Positions 8,636 to 16,900 of a stretch of DNA of 21,251 nucleotides are shown piece after piece. Below the pieces are notes generated by a model, which worked only from the letters and a program-made list of their open reading frames with translations, did no database searches and was not told the origin of the DNA. Position 1 is the stretch's first letter, and each line of letters starts with the position of its first letter. The position numbers were made by a program, and so were the translations under genes. Origin of the DNA: CALEUX01 sp037439945 (GTDB taxonomy: Bacteria; Bacteroidota; Bacteroidia; Bacteroidales; Marinilabiliaceae); the NCBI GenBank assembly GCA_037439945.1, contig JBBIVA010000058.1, positions 1-21,251 of the forward strand, written 5' to 3'.

Positions 8636-9532
8636 ATGAAAAATCAAGACAGAAGAGAATTTATTAAGCTTGCAGCTTTGGGTGTTTTTGGAGCTGCAAT
8701 TTCCCAAAATGGGTTAACCTCATGTCTGGCTCCTAAAACTGGGAATCTAAAATCAGGAATTGGGATACAACTTTATACCATTAGGGATAATATGGCAAAA
8801 GACGTCGCCGATTCATTAAAACAAGTTGCAGATATAGGATATCAGTACCTTGAACTGGCTGGTTACAACAATGGTAAATTTTACGGTTTCTCTCCTGATG
8901 AGTTTAAAAAAATGGTTAACGACCTGGGAATGGAAATTATAAGCAGCCATACAGGGGTTGAAGTTAAAGGTGTTGATACCAGTAATGTTGATGCAATGGC
9001 CGAAGCTCACGCTAAACTTGGAGTGAAATATTGTGTTCAGCCATGGTTGGTTGAAGAGAGAAGAGTTTCTGTTGATAGTTACAAAAAATTTGTAACCGAT
9101 TTGAACACTATTGGGGAAGTAATGAAAAAATACGACATCCGGTTTGCATATCATAATCATGATTTTGAATTCAAAGATGTTGAAGGGAAAGTGCCATTTA
9201 CTGATATCTTTTTGGCTGAGGGCGACCCTGATCTCCTGACCTTTGAACTTGATATTTATTGGGTAACGCGCGCCGGTTATGATCCTGTTAAATTAATTAA
9301 TGATTACCCGGGAAGATATGAATTATTCCACGTTAAGGATATGGAAGCAGGTGATGAAAAATTCTTTGCCCCGGTTGGTGAAGGGATAATTAATTATAAG
9401 GAAATACTAAAACTAAAGGATGTTGCCGGTGTTAAATATATGTTTGTTGAGCAGGACCATACAAGGGATGGTAAAGCAATGGAGGCAATAGCAACAAGCT
9501 TTAATAATCTGAAAAATAAAATATTAATTTAA
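8633..9532 (+). CDS. Tat-exported sugar phosphate isomerase/epimerase (TIM barrel)
   Basis: A 299-residue protein of the xylose isomerase-like TIM barrel superfamily (AP endonuclease 2 fold). The N-terminus has a twin-arginine signal, RREFIK at 7-12, followed by a hydrophobic stretch; LTSC (Cys31) may be a lipobox, so it could be a Tat-exported lipoprotein. The barrel starts at GIGIQLYTIRDNM and holds typical acidic and histidine metal-site candidates: HNH at 174-176, Glu205 in TFELDIYW, His233 in LFHVKD and Glu273 in FVEQD. Family members isomerise or epimerise sugars or polyols with a divalent metal; the substrate is unknown. Two ATG codons in tandem (8633 and 8636) are both possible starts. 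An intergenic palindrome lies just upstream and a strong terminator 21 bases downstream, so it seems to be transcribed alone. Confidence 0.87.
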   Translation: MMKNQDRREFIKLAALGVFGAAISQNGLTSCLAPKTGNLKSGIGIQLYTIRDNMAKDVADSLKQVADIGYQYLELAGYNNGKFYGFSPDEFKKMVNDLGMEIISSHTGVEVKGVDTSNVDAMAEAHAKLGVKYCVQPWLVEERRVSVDSYKKFVTDLNTIGEVMKKYDIRFAYHNHDFEFKDVEGKVPFTDIFLAEGDPDLLTFELDIYWVTRAGYDPVKLINDYPGRYELFHVKDMEAGDEKFFAPVGEGIINYKEILKLKDVAGVKYMFVEQDHTRDGKAMEAIATSFNNLKNKILI

Positions 9533-9553
9533 TACCGTAAACTACAATTTTTT

Positions 9554-9618
9554 AGGACCAATTTGATGATTCATATATAGCTTAACAACAAATATCCATC
9601 ATCAGATTAGTCCTTTTT
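9554..9618 (+). terminator. rho-independent terminator after the isomerase gene
   Basis: A 17-bp stem pairs 9554-9570 with 9598-9614, with one G-U pair and one C-A mismatch, and ends in TTTTT (9614-9618). It starts 21 bases after the stop codon. The 27-nt loop is large for a terminator, but the long stem and T tract support the call. Confidence 0.7.
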
Positions 9619-9639
9619 ACTGTTAAAAGCACTTTTTTA

Positions 9640-9671
9640 CAACACCATCTGTATCCCTTATTTGGGTGTTG
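9640..9671. repeat. short hairpin CAACACC/GGTGTTG
   Basis: A perfect 7-bp inverted repeat (9640-9646 with 9665-9671) separated by 18 bases, followed by GCAAAATAATA. It could mark one end of the decayed insertion element that follows; no partner copy was seen at the other side. Confidence 0.3.
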
Positions 9672-9820
9672 CAAAATAATACTCACTTTGAGCAAGGCCA
9701 AAGAACGGGTCAACAGCAATAAAAACAAAGATACCCCATATTTAATTTTCTGATGTTACAACATAAGCATTAAAAAAACTGGAAATAGAAGGCTAATCAT
9801 TAATTATTTTGAAAAGTAAT

Positions 9821-10310
9821 AATTATAATCGCAAACGCGGTTTAAAGAGGCTTGAAAAGCAGGTCAAATCGGGCAAATTAACAAAATCAATCATTAACAA
9901 CAAAAATTACAACAAATACATCAAACTTAAGGTGATGTATTAATTGAAGTTGATTAGGGCATATGCAACCAGTACCCAGCCCGGATGGCCTAAAGATCTT
10001 CCTAACCAATACAAAGCCTACCTATAGTAGCGTAATGGAAAATTACAAGAACCTTTGGCTTACAGAAAAGGCTTTCAGCATGTATAAAACCGATTTGTGC
10101 CTTCGCCCCATTTACCATCGTTTAAGAAAGCAAATTGAAACCCTTATTTGCTTATTGTTTACAGCATACTGCATTTACAAAGAACCTGAAAGGGTGTTAT
10201 TTGAAGAAAAACCAACCTTATCGTTAAAGAAGGCAACCGAGATTACACTTAATATATACCAGATAAACCCCCCATCCGAATCAGAGCACACAATAAATCC
10301 AGGCTGCTGA
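9821..10310 (+). pseudogene. C-terminal remnant of an IS1634-family transposase
   Basis: The remnant runs through three frames. Bases 9821-9933 give NYNRKRGLKRLEKQVKSGK and then KSIINNKNYNKYIKLK; 9934-9960 give DVLIEVD followed by TAG where Trp is expected; 9963-10310 give PDGLKIFLTNTK, MENYKNLWLTEKAFSMYKTD and LRPIYHR. This is the C-terminal part of IS1634-type DDE transposases, including the late ENYKNLWxxEKAF helix that carries the last catalytic glutamate. Two frameshifts and a nonsense codon make it inactive. The 5' half of the gene is gone, and no clear terminal inverted repeat was found. The 115-residue ORF at 9963 is therefore a fragment, not a gene. Family naming is from recalled motifs. 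Confidence 0.8.
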
Positions 10311-10500
10311 ATATTTATCCCGGTTTGTCATTAGAAAGGCAATGAACTAATGATTTAGCAGGGATTAACCCTACCGAATAGTCGGTACAGGCTGCTTTAG
10401 AAAAACTTAATTTGTAAGCATTTCTGATTACAAATTTTTAGTTTTTATTTAGCGATTTGTCAAAATAGAAGACATGTAATCAATAACTTAAGACTATTTA
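10311..10500. other. intergenic region after transposase remnant
   Basis: No gene is visible. A branched set of short stems occurs at about 10358-10397: AGCAG/CTGCT outside, AGGG/CCCT and ACCGA/TCGGT inside. The 11-mer GTCATTAGAAA at 10327-10337 is repeated exactly as the right arm of the palindrome at 10513-10523. The stretch may include the lost right end of the insertion element. Confidence 0.4.
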
Positions 10501-10523
10501 TTTCTAATGACGGTCATTAGAAA
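10501..10523. promoter_or_regulatory. 23-bp perfect palindrome, candidate operator
   Basis: TTTCTAATGAC and GTCATTAGAAA are exact reverse complements around a single central G. A TGAC-N-GTCA core of this kind is typical of dimeric repressor sites such as those of the TetR family. No regulator gene of that type lies in the window, and the palindrome ends two bases before a 17-codon ORF. Confidence 0.5.
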
Positions 10524-10608
10524 AAATGGCTAAAGACAAATTTGGGTTTATAAGGAACAGGCCGAACGATACCATATAATCAGTAAAAATTTTTAGGGTG
10601 CATCAACG

Positions 10609-10646
10609 CTGAAAACAGGAGGAGGTTTTCAGCTCCTCTTTTTTTT
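10609..10646 (+). terminator. rho-independent terminator with an overlapping alternative hairpin
   Basis: GAGGAG (10619-10624) pairs with CTCCTC (10633-10638), followed by eight T residues (10639-10646). The loop of this hairpin, GTTTTCAG (10625-10632), is also the exact partner of CTGAAAAC (10609-10616), giving a competing 8-bp stem. Only the plus strand has the T tract, so it would end transcription from the left, not the minus-strand efflux operon. Confidence 0.6.
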
Positions 10647-10682
10647 ATATCACTACAACTCAACTATAATTCCACAAAAAAA

Positions 10683-12446
10683 TTAATGCTGGTGCTCATT
10701 ACTCCCTTCTGATTTAGGCTTTCCAGATACCCTTCCCTGAATTGTTTTTTTTACCTCGCCACACTCCAGCATCATATCTCCAAAATATGGATTGCGGATT
10801 TCTTCAAATTCACTCAACCAAAACCCCCCGGTATCATTTAATGCCATTGGACAATATGCAACATAAATAGTTTTCATATTTACTCTGAAAGTTTCAACTG
10901 TTAAAACTATAATATCAGTAATATCTGAAAATATCATGCGTTGATCTTCAATATTTCCGGCATTTTTTAACCGGGTAATTAGTCTTTCTATCTCATTTCT
11001 TTTGGGTTCCCAAAAAGCAATTGCCTTACCACTTAAGTGAGAATTGCCTATTGTGTTGAACGCTGATTCAAATTTGGGAATAGTTGATTTTGCCAAATTA
11101 AAATCACTTTTAACCAATACGTTTTTAAGCTCAAGATATTGATTAATAAATGCTGTAAGTTGATTTGTAAACATTTCAGGAATTTCAACTGTATTATCAG
11201 GGGCCCGGTTCATCATACTATAATTGCCGTTTAATTGGGCAGCAGCATCAATAGCAAACAAACCGTTTGAGACCACTTCTTCCCCTTCAATGAGTCCATT
11301 CTCAACAACATAAAATTGCCCAAGGGAAGTCCCAATTGTTACTTCTCTCATTTCAAACCATGGATTATCAGGTGAACCTTTTTTTACATACACCACAGAC
11401 CTTAAGCCTGTCCACAGCACAGCACTATTTGGGATTACCAGCGAATCAGATTTTCCATGTACTCCTGATTTTATCCTACCTTTAACAAACATTTCAGGTT
11501 TAAGCAATTGGCTGTTATTCGATACTTCAGCTCTAACAGATGCTGTTCGGGTTAGGGTATTAATTAACGGGTCGATAAATGCGACTGTTGAAGAAAATTC
11601 CTTTCCCGGCATGGAAGAAACTGAGATGTCGATACTTTGTCCGGTTTTAATTAACGGTAAATCGCTTTCATATGCATCTAATAAAACCCACAAATTATTA
11701 AGGTCTGTAATCTCGAACAATAGCGAACCCTTATTTACATAATCACCATTGGTAACCTTAAGGTTTATTACTACACCCGATTGGTCTGAAATAACATCAA
11801 ACTCGCTTAAAACATATCCCCTGTTTTCAATTTCATCAATCTGTTTATCGGTAATTTTCCAAAACCGGAGTTTTTCCTTTGCTGCATTATAAATGGCAGG
11901 GTTTGTTGACTTGAACTTTGCTGCCTCAAATAATTCTTTTTGCGCTGTTATAAGGTCAGGAGAATAAATGGTTGCCAATTTCTGCCCTTTTAATACCTCC
12001 TGTCCGGTAAAGTCAATAAAAAGTTTCTCAATTCTCCCTGAATAGTTGGCAGTTACCGACACCTTTTTTTGTTCATTTACAGCAACCTTACCTGTTAATA
12101 TAATTTCTTTATCATATCCTCCATAAGTAATTCTGTGAGTTTTAACATTAGCAAGTGCAATTGCCTCCGAAGACAATGAAAAAACATAAGGGCTACTGTT
12201 TTCTTTATCTGAATTTTGGCTTACCGCAATTAAGGCCATTCCGCATATCGGACATTTTCCCTGCTCATTTTGCCTTATTTTCGGATGCATGGAGCAGGTG
12301 TATGTAACATCTTCATTATGATTATGTAAATGTTCTTCTGTTTTTTCATTTCCCGGTTTAAAAAATAACCAGCCGGTAAATATTCCAACCAATAATACAA
12401 TACTGAATTGAAGAATTTTATTTTTTAATATCTTTTTCATTTTCAA
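10683..12446 (-). CDS. CusB-type RND efflux periplasmic adaptor with extra metal-binding domains
   Basis: A 587-residue membrane-fusion protein that would join the RND pump to the outer membrane channel. A membrane anchor spans about residues 13-29. It is followed by a heavy-metal-binding domain, YTCSMHP at 49-55 and CPICGM at 65-70, so Cys51, His54, Cys65 and Cys68 are likely ligands. The middle is the classic adaptor: barrel-sandwich (VSVTANYSGRIEKLF), alpha-hairpin, second lipoyl half (GVVINLKVTNGDYVNKG) and beta-barrel. The C-terminal part (about 430-565) looks like a DUF3347 domain and ends in a second Cys-bearing segment (CPMALNDTGGFW from 532, LECGEV with Cys562), ending in EHQH. It is longer than E. 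coli CusB (about 407) because of these additions. It is the last gene of the operon, 132 bp after the channel gene. Confidence 0.9.
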   Translation of the reverse strand: MKMKKILKNKILQFSIVLLVGIFTGWLFFKPGNEKTEEHLHNHNEDVTYTCSMHPKIRQNEQGKCPICGMALIAVSQNSDKENSSPYVFSLSSEAIALANVKTHRITYGGYDKEIILTGKVAVNEQKKVSVTANYSGRIEKLFIDFTGQEVLKGQKLATIYSPDLITAQKELFEAAKFKSTNPAIYNAAKEKLRFWKITDKQIDEIENRGYVLSEFDVISDQSGVVINLKVTNGDYVNKGSLLFEITDLNNLWVLLDAYESDLPLIKTGQSIDISVSSMPGKEFSSTVAFIDPLINTLTRTASVRAEVSNNSQLLKPEMFVKGRIKSGVHGKSDSLVIPNSAVLWTGLRSVVYVKKGSPDNPWFEMREVTIGTSLGQFYVVENGLIEGEEVVSNGLFAIDAAAQLNGNYSMMNRAPDNTVEIPEMFTNQLTAFINQYLELKNVLVKSDFNLAKSTIPKFESAFNTIGNSHLSGKAIAFWEPKRNEIERLITRLKNAGNIEDQRMIFSDITDIIVLTVETFRVNMKTIYVAYCPMALNDTGGFWLSEFEEIRNPYFGDMMLECGEVKKTIQGRVSGKPKSEGSNEHQH

Positions 12447-12578
12447 CAGTAAATTATTTTTTGTTTAAGCCCCCTGCTATTCGGGAGAACCTACATGTCT
12501 AACTTAATCTCCATCGAATTTCTATTCATAAGTGTTTACGTTTTTTGCAAATTTGTTCCTTTCATTAATTAAATTTCC

Positions 12579-13976
12579 TTAGCGTCCCATTAATTTATTC
12601 ATCATGGCAACAGCTATGTTACTATCAATTATACCATCAAGGTATTTTAATTTATAACCGAGCAGTTTTTGCTGCATTCTTATTACTTCGTCAAACTTTT
12701 CACTATCGGTTGAGTAATTTGTTATAAGAATATTCATTGCCCGGTTTGCCAATGATGCTTGTTCCTTATATAATCCAATTCTTCGTTCTGCATCATTAAA
12801 ATCTCTTATAACCTCTTCATAATTTACCATAAGCAGGTTGCTTACTTCCTGTCTTTCCTCAACCACTGATTGCCGCAATAAATCAGATTCACGAACTAAT
12901 GCACTATATTTTTTTCGCCACAAAGGAATTGATACAGTAACCATGGGCATAACCATGTTCCTGCCATTCATCTTGCTCAGATTATTTTCTCTATGCTTGA
13001 AAATATCATATTGCAATCCCAAACCAATCATTGGCATACCCATTTTCCGGTTCATATTACCTTTAGTGATAAAAGCAGCTTCCTCCTTTTCTAGCATTAA
13101 AATCATTGGATTGCCTTTCTTAATACTATCTGGCAATACTGATAGTGGTACGGGCAATTTGGGGGCCAATATGGTGTCATTAAAAAAAACTGGTTCATTT
13201 TCTTTACGGTTCAACAACTTATTAAAACGGGTTATTAACGCAATTTTGGTATCTTCAAGCAATAACAGATTGTTTTTCAGTTCATTCATTTCCATTTGAA
13301 TACGCAATACATCTATTAAACTACCTGCAGGCACCATATTACTCATTTCACTCATCTGCCCCATCTTACCACCTATATTATTGGACAATGATTTTTGATC
13401 CATTGCCATCCCATCCATTTTTCCTGATAAAACCGAAGCTCCGGCAGAAGTTGTAGATAGGTTATTATTAATAGTTCCTTTGGCATTACCCTGCCCGCCA
13501 CTTTTAAACCCCACTATTGAAATTTCCAGAACAGTATTTAGCAATTCAACGCTTTCTTTAGTAATCTCAATCTCTTTTTCAATTAAATACGTTGCATACC
13601 ACGTTTCCCTTATTTCGTAAAACAAATTTGATTTAGCTTCGTTAAATTCTTCAAATTTGGCTTTTGCCATAAAGCTCATTTCATTCTTAGCTGCGCCCAA
13701 TGTCCCAAACCAAGGAAACATTTGCATAATTGAAACTGAACCCACCTGATTACCCATATACCGCTCCATTGGCATAATGAATATGCTGAACCCAAGTTGA
13801 GGATCGGAAAGTGCCCCAACTTGAGGAATCCGTTCCAGGGCTGCCTGATATTCAAAAAATTTAGATTTTAACCCGGGATTGTTTTTGGCTGCAAAAATTA
13901 GGTGGTCATCTAAACTCTGACCTGGTACAATCCCAAATAAATGGAACAAAAACAGTATGCAAATAACTCTTATCAT
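12579..13976 (-). CDS. TolC-family outer membrane efflux channel, Met-rich
   Basis: A 465-residue outer membrane factor of the TolC/CusC family with a signal peptide (about residues 1-19, ending PGQS). The two repeated helical halves are visible as long amphipathic segments such as EAKSNLFYEIRETWYATY and the C-terminal FNDAERRIGLYKEQASLANR. ALSDPQLGFSIFIMPMERY is typical of Bacteroidota heavy-metal channels. A low-complexity insert at about 158-217 contains MDGMAMD and KMGQMSEMSNM, with seven methionines between 187 and 214; further Met clusters follow (KMGMPMIG, NMVMPM). Such Met-rich parts suit Cu(I) or Ag(I). The start codon overlaps the stop of the RND pump gene by one base (TAATG), which suggests translational coupling. 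No lipobox is seen, unlike CusC. Confidence 0.9.
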   Translation of the reverse strand: MIRVICILFLFHLFGIVPGQSLDDHLIFAAKNNPGLKSKFFEYQAALERIPQVGALSDPQLGFSIFIMPMERYMGNQVGSVSIMQMFPWFGTLGAAKNEMSFMAKAKFEEFNEAKSNLFYEIRETWYATYLIEKEIEITKESVELLNTVLEISIVGFKSGGQGNAKGTINNNLSTTSAGASVLSGKMDGMAMDQKSLSNNIGGKMGQMSEMSNMVPAGSLIDVLRIQMEMNELKNNLLLLEDTKIALITRFNKLLNRKENEPVFFNDTILAPKLPVPLSVLPDSIKKGNPMILMLEKEEAAFITKGNMNRKMGMPMIGLGLQYDIFKHRENNLSKMNGRNMVMPMVTVSIPLWRKKYSALVRESDLLRQSVVEERQEVSNLLMVNYEEVIRDFNDAERRIGLYKEQASLANRAMNILITNYSTDSEKFDEVIRMQQKLLGYKLKYLDGIIDSNIAVAMMNKLMGR

Positions 13977-16900
13977 TATTTAAACTTTTTGCTTATTAGA
14001 TATTCTTCTCTGGCTGCATATAATACCGGTACTACAAACAAAGAAATTAGGGCTACAGACATTCCCCCAAATGCCGGAATTGCCATAGGTATCATTATAT
14101 CGGCACCCCTACCTGTTGACGTTAATATAGGAAGCAAGGCAAGAAGCGTAGTGGCTGATGTCATTAAACAAGGTCTTACTCTCTTTAATCCGGCCTCAAG
14201 CACAGCTTTTCTGACTTCCTTAATATTTTCCGGCCTATTCTTTTTAAAACTTTGCATCAGGTAAGTCGAAATAACCACTCCGTCATCAGTTGCTATTCCA
14301 AATAGGGCAATGAAACCAACCCAAACGGCCACACTCAAATTATACATTTTCATTTGAAATAGGTCACGCATATTAGTGCCCACTACTGAAAAATTCATAA
14401 ACCAATCTTCGCCATAGAGCCAAAGCATAACAAATCCACCTGCAAAGGCAAGGGCTATCGATGAAAAAATCATTAACGATGTGGTGGTTGATCTAAATTG
14501 AAAATAAAGAATAAGGAATATTACGACCAGAACAAGTGGCACCACAATAGCCAACCTTTTTTCGGCCCTAACCTGATTTTCATAACTACCTGAGAACCTA
14601 TAGCTAACACCAGTCGGCACTATTAATTCTCCATTTGCAATTTTACTCTTTAGGTATCTATCGGCATTCTCAACTACTGTAACTTCGGAGTAGCCATCCT
14701 GTTTATCAAGCAAAACATATCCAACTAAAAATGTATTCTCACCCCTAATCATACCCGGACCGGGCCTGTACTCAACGGTGGCTAATTCTCCTAAAGGAAT
14801 TTGCATTCCCAATGGTGTGGGAATTAAAATTCTTTGTATAGCACCCGGATTATCCCTTAGTTCACGGGCATATCTCGCACGTATTTTATATCTTTCTCTG
14901 CCCTCTACAGTTGTTGTTAAAGGCATACCACCCAACGCAACCTCAAGATACATCTGCACATCTGCTATATTAAGCCCATACCGGGCAATGGCCATCCGAT
15001 CTATATCAATTTCCAGGTAGGGTTTGCCTAAACTTCTATCTGCATAAACTGCCTCCGGTTTAACCGTAGGAACCTCTTTAAGCAGCTTTTCAAGGCTTAA
15101 ACTAAAGTCTTCAATACTCTTTAAATCCGGTCCAAAAACCTTTATTCCCATTGGTGCACGCATACCTGTTTGAAGCATTACCAACCTGGTTTCAATTGGT
15201 TGTAATTTGGGTGCCGAGGTAACTCCGGGAATATTGTTGGTGGCATTAACTATCTCATTCCAGATATCATCGGGTGTTTTAATATGTTCACGCCACTGCC
15301 TGAAATACCTTCCTTTGTTATCCGGAATAAGGTTTCCAACATCATCTTTCAGAAAATCTCCATTCTTATCAACTCCAAACCTAATCGGATGTCCATCTAT
15401 ATCATTAATATATTCCGTTTTGTATAGAATAATGTTTTCAAACATTGATACAGGAGCCGGGTCTAAAGCACTCTCAACCCTTCCTGCCTTTCCAACTACC
15501 ATTGCCACCTCGGGTATAGCTTCGACCCTAATATCAAGCTGTTGCAAAAATTTACGGTTTGCTTCCATTCCTGAATGGGGCATGGAGGTGGGCATTAATA
15601 AAAATGAACCTTCATCGAGTGCCGGCATAAACTCCTTTTCCATGCCTGGAAACGCATGCGATAACGAACTCCAAAGTGAAGATGGCCTTATATTTACCCC
15701 TGCTTTTTCAGTTATGTTTGGAATAAATCCAAAAACCTTATCGAATCCCAACCATATATTTAACCCCCAAACAACAATTAATACCGGAATTGCTAAAAAT
15801 ACTTTTTTATGTTCAAGGCACCAATTCAATAACCTGGCATAAAATCTTAAAAACAATTTAAAACCTCCCAAAACAATTATTAATATCAAGGCTATAAAAA
15901 TAAAATTGAGGAATAAACTGTTTGTAACCCCTAATGGCAGCCATTCACCAGCCAAAAGCCATGATGCCGCTATTAATATAATTCCCAGGTTTATAACACT
16001 ATGTTGTTTTCTAAAAAAATAATTTAACTTAGAGATTGGAAGTTTTTCGTTATCTGCAAGGTTTTTGGCTAAATTATTTAACCCTAAAAGAATAATCGCG
16101 ATCCCTCCCCAGACCACCCAACCGAGTATCAAAATTCCAATAACAATTAAAATTGAGTTAAATATTAAAGCGATCTGTTTCCTAAAAGTTTTAACTGAAA
16201 ACAACCAGTGCGCAAAAGCGGGCATCATAAACAATGTTACAACCAATGCTGCCAACAGCGCAAATGTTTTAGTGAATGCCAGGGGTCCAAATAATTTTCC
16301 CTCAGCGGCTTGTAGCGTAAAAACAGGCAGAAAACTCACAATAGTTGTTGAAACGGCAGTTAAAATTGCTGATGAAACCTCAACGGATGCGTTGTAAACA
16401 GTTGTTATTAATGGTTGATTTTCGGGTGCCTCTTCATTATGGCTAAGAATATTTTCGCTAAGGATAATACCCAGGTCAACCATAGTACCAATAGCTATTG
16501 CAATACCTGAAAGCGCAACAATATTAGCATCAACTCCAATGTATTTCATCATAATAAAACACATTAACACGGCCAGTGGCAGCAATGCCGATATCATTAA
16601 CGAAGCCCGTAAATGAAACACCATTATTATAACAACGATAATTGTTATGATAATTTGAAGATTTATAGCTTCATTAAGAGTTCCCAATGTTTCATAGATT
16701 AACTCTGTACGGTCGTAAAATGGTACTATTGTAACCTTCGATTGAATTCCGTCCTCCAGTGTTTTGGATGCCAAACCTGGAGCTATTTCACTAATTCTTT
16801 CCTTAACATTTTCAATAGTCTTCAAGGGATTATCTCCATACCTGGCAATTACAACTCCTCCAACGGCTTCAGCCCCTCCCTTATCCAAAAAGCCACTGTG

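Noticed and set aside
9963..10310. 115-codon ORF as an independent gene
   Set aside because: It begins in the middle of a transposase domain whose earlier part continues in other frames upstream, so it is a fragment.
12838..13299. 153-codon plus-strand ORF antisense to the channel gene
   Set aside because: The minus strand encodes a clear TolC-family protein through this whole stretch; the antisense translation has no family features.
15207..15842. 211-codon plus-strand ORF inside the RND pump gene
   Set aside because: It lies antisense to a well-conserved region of the pump and its translation shows no recognisable domain; it is a shadow frame.
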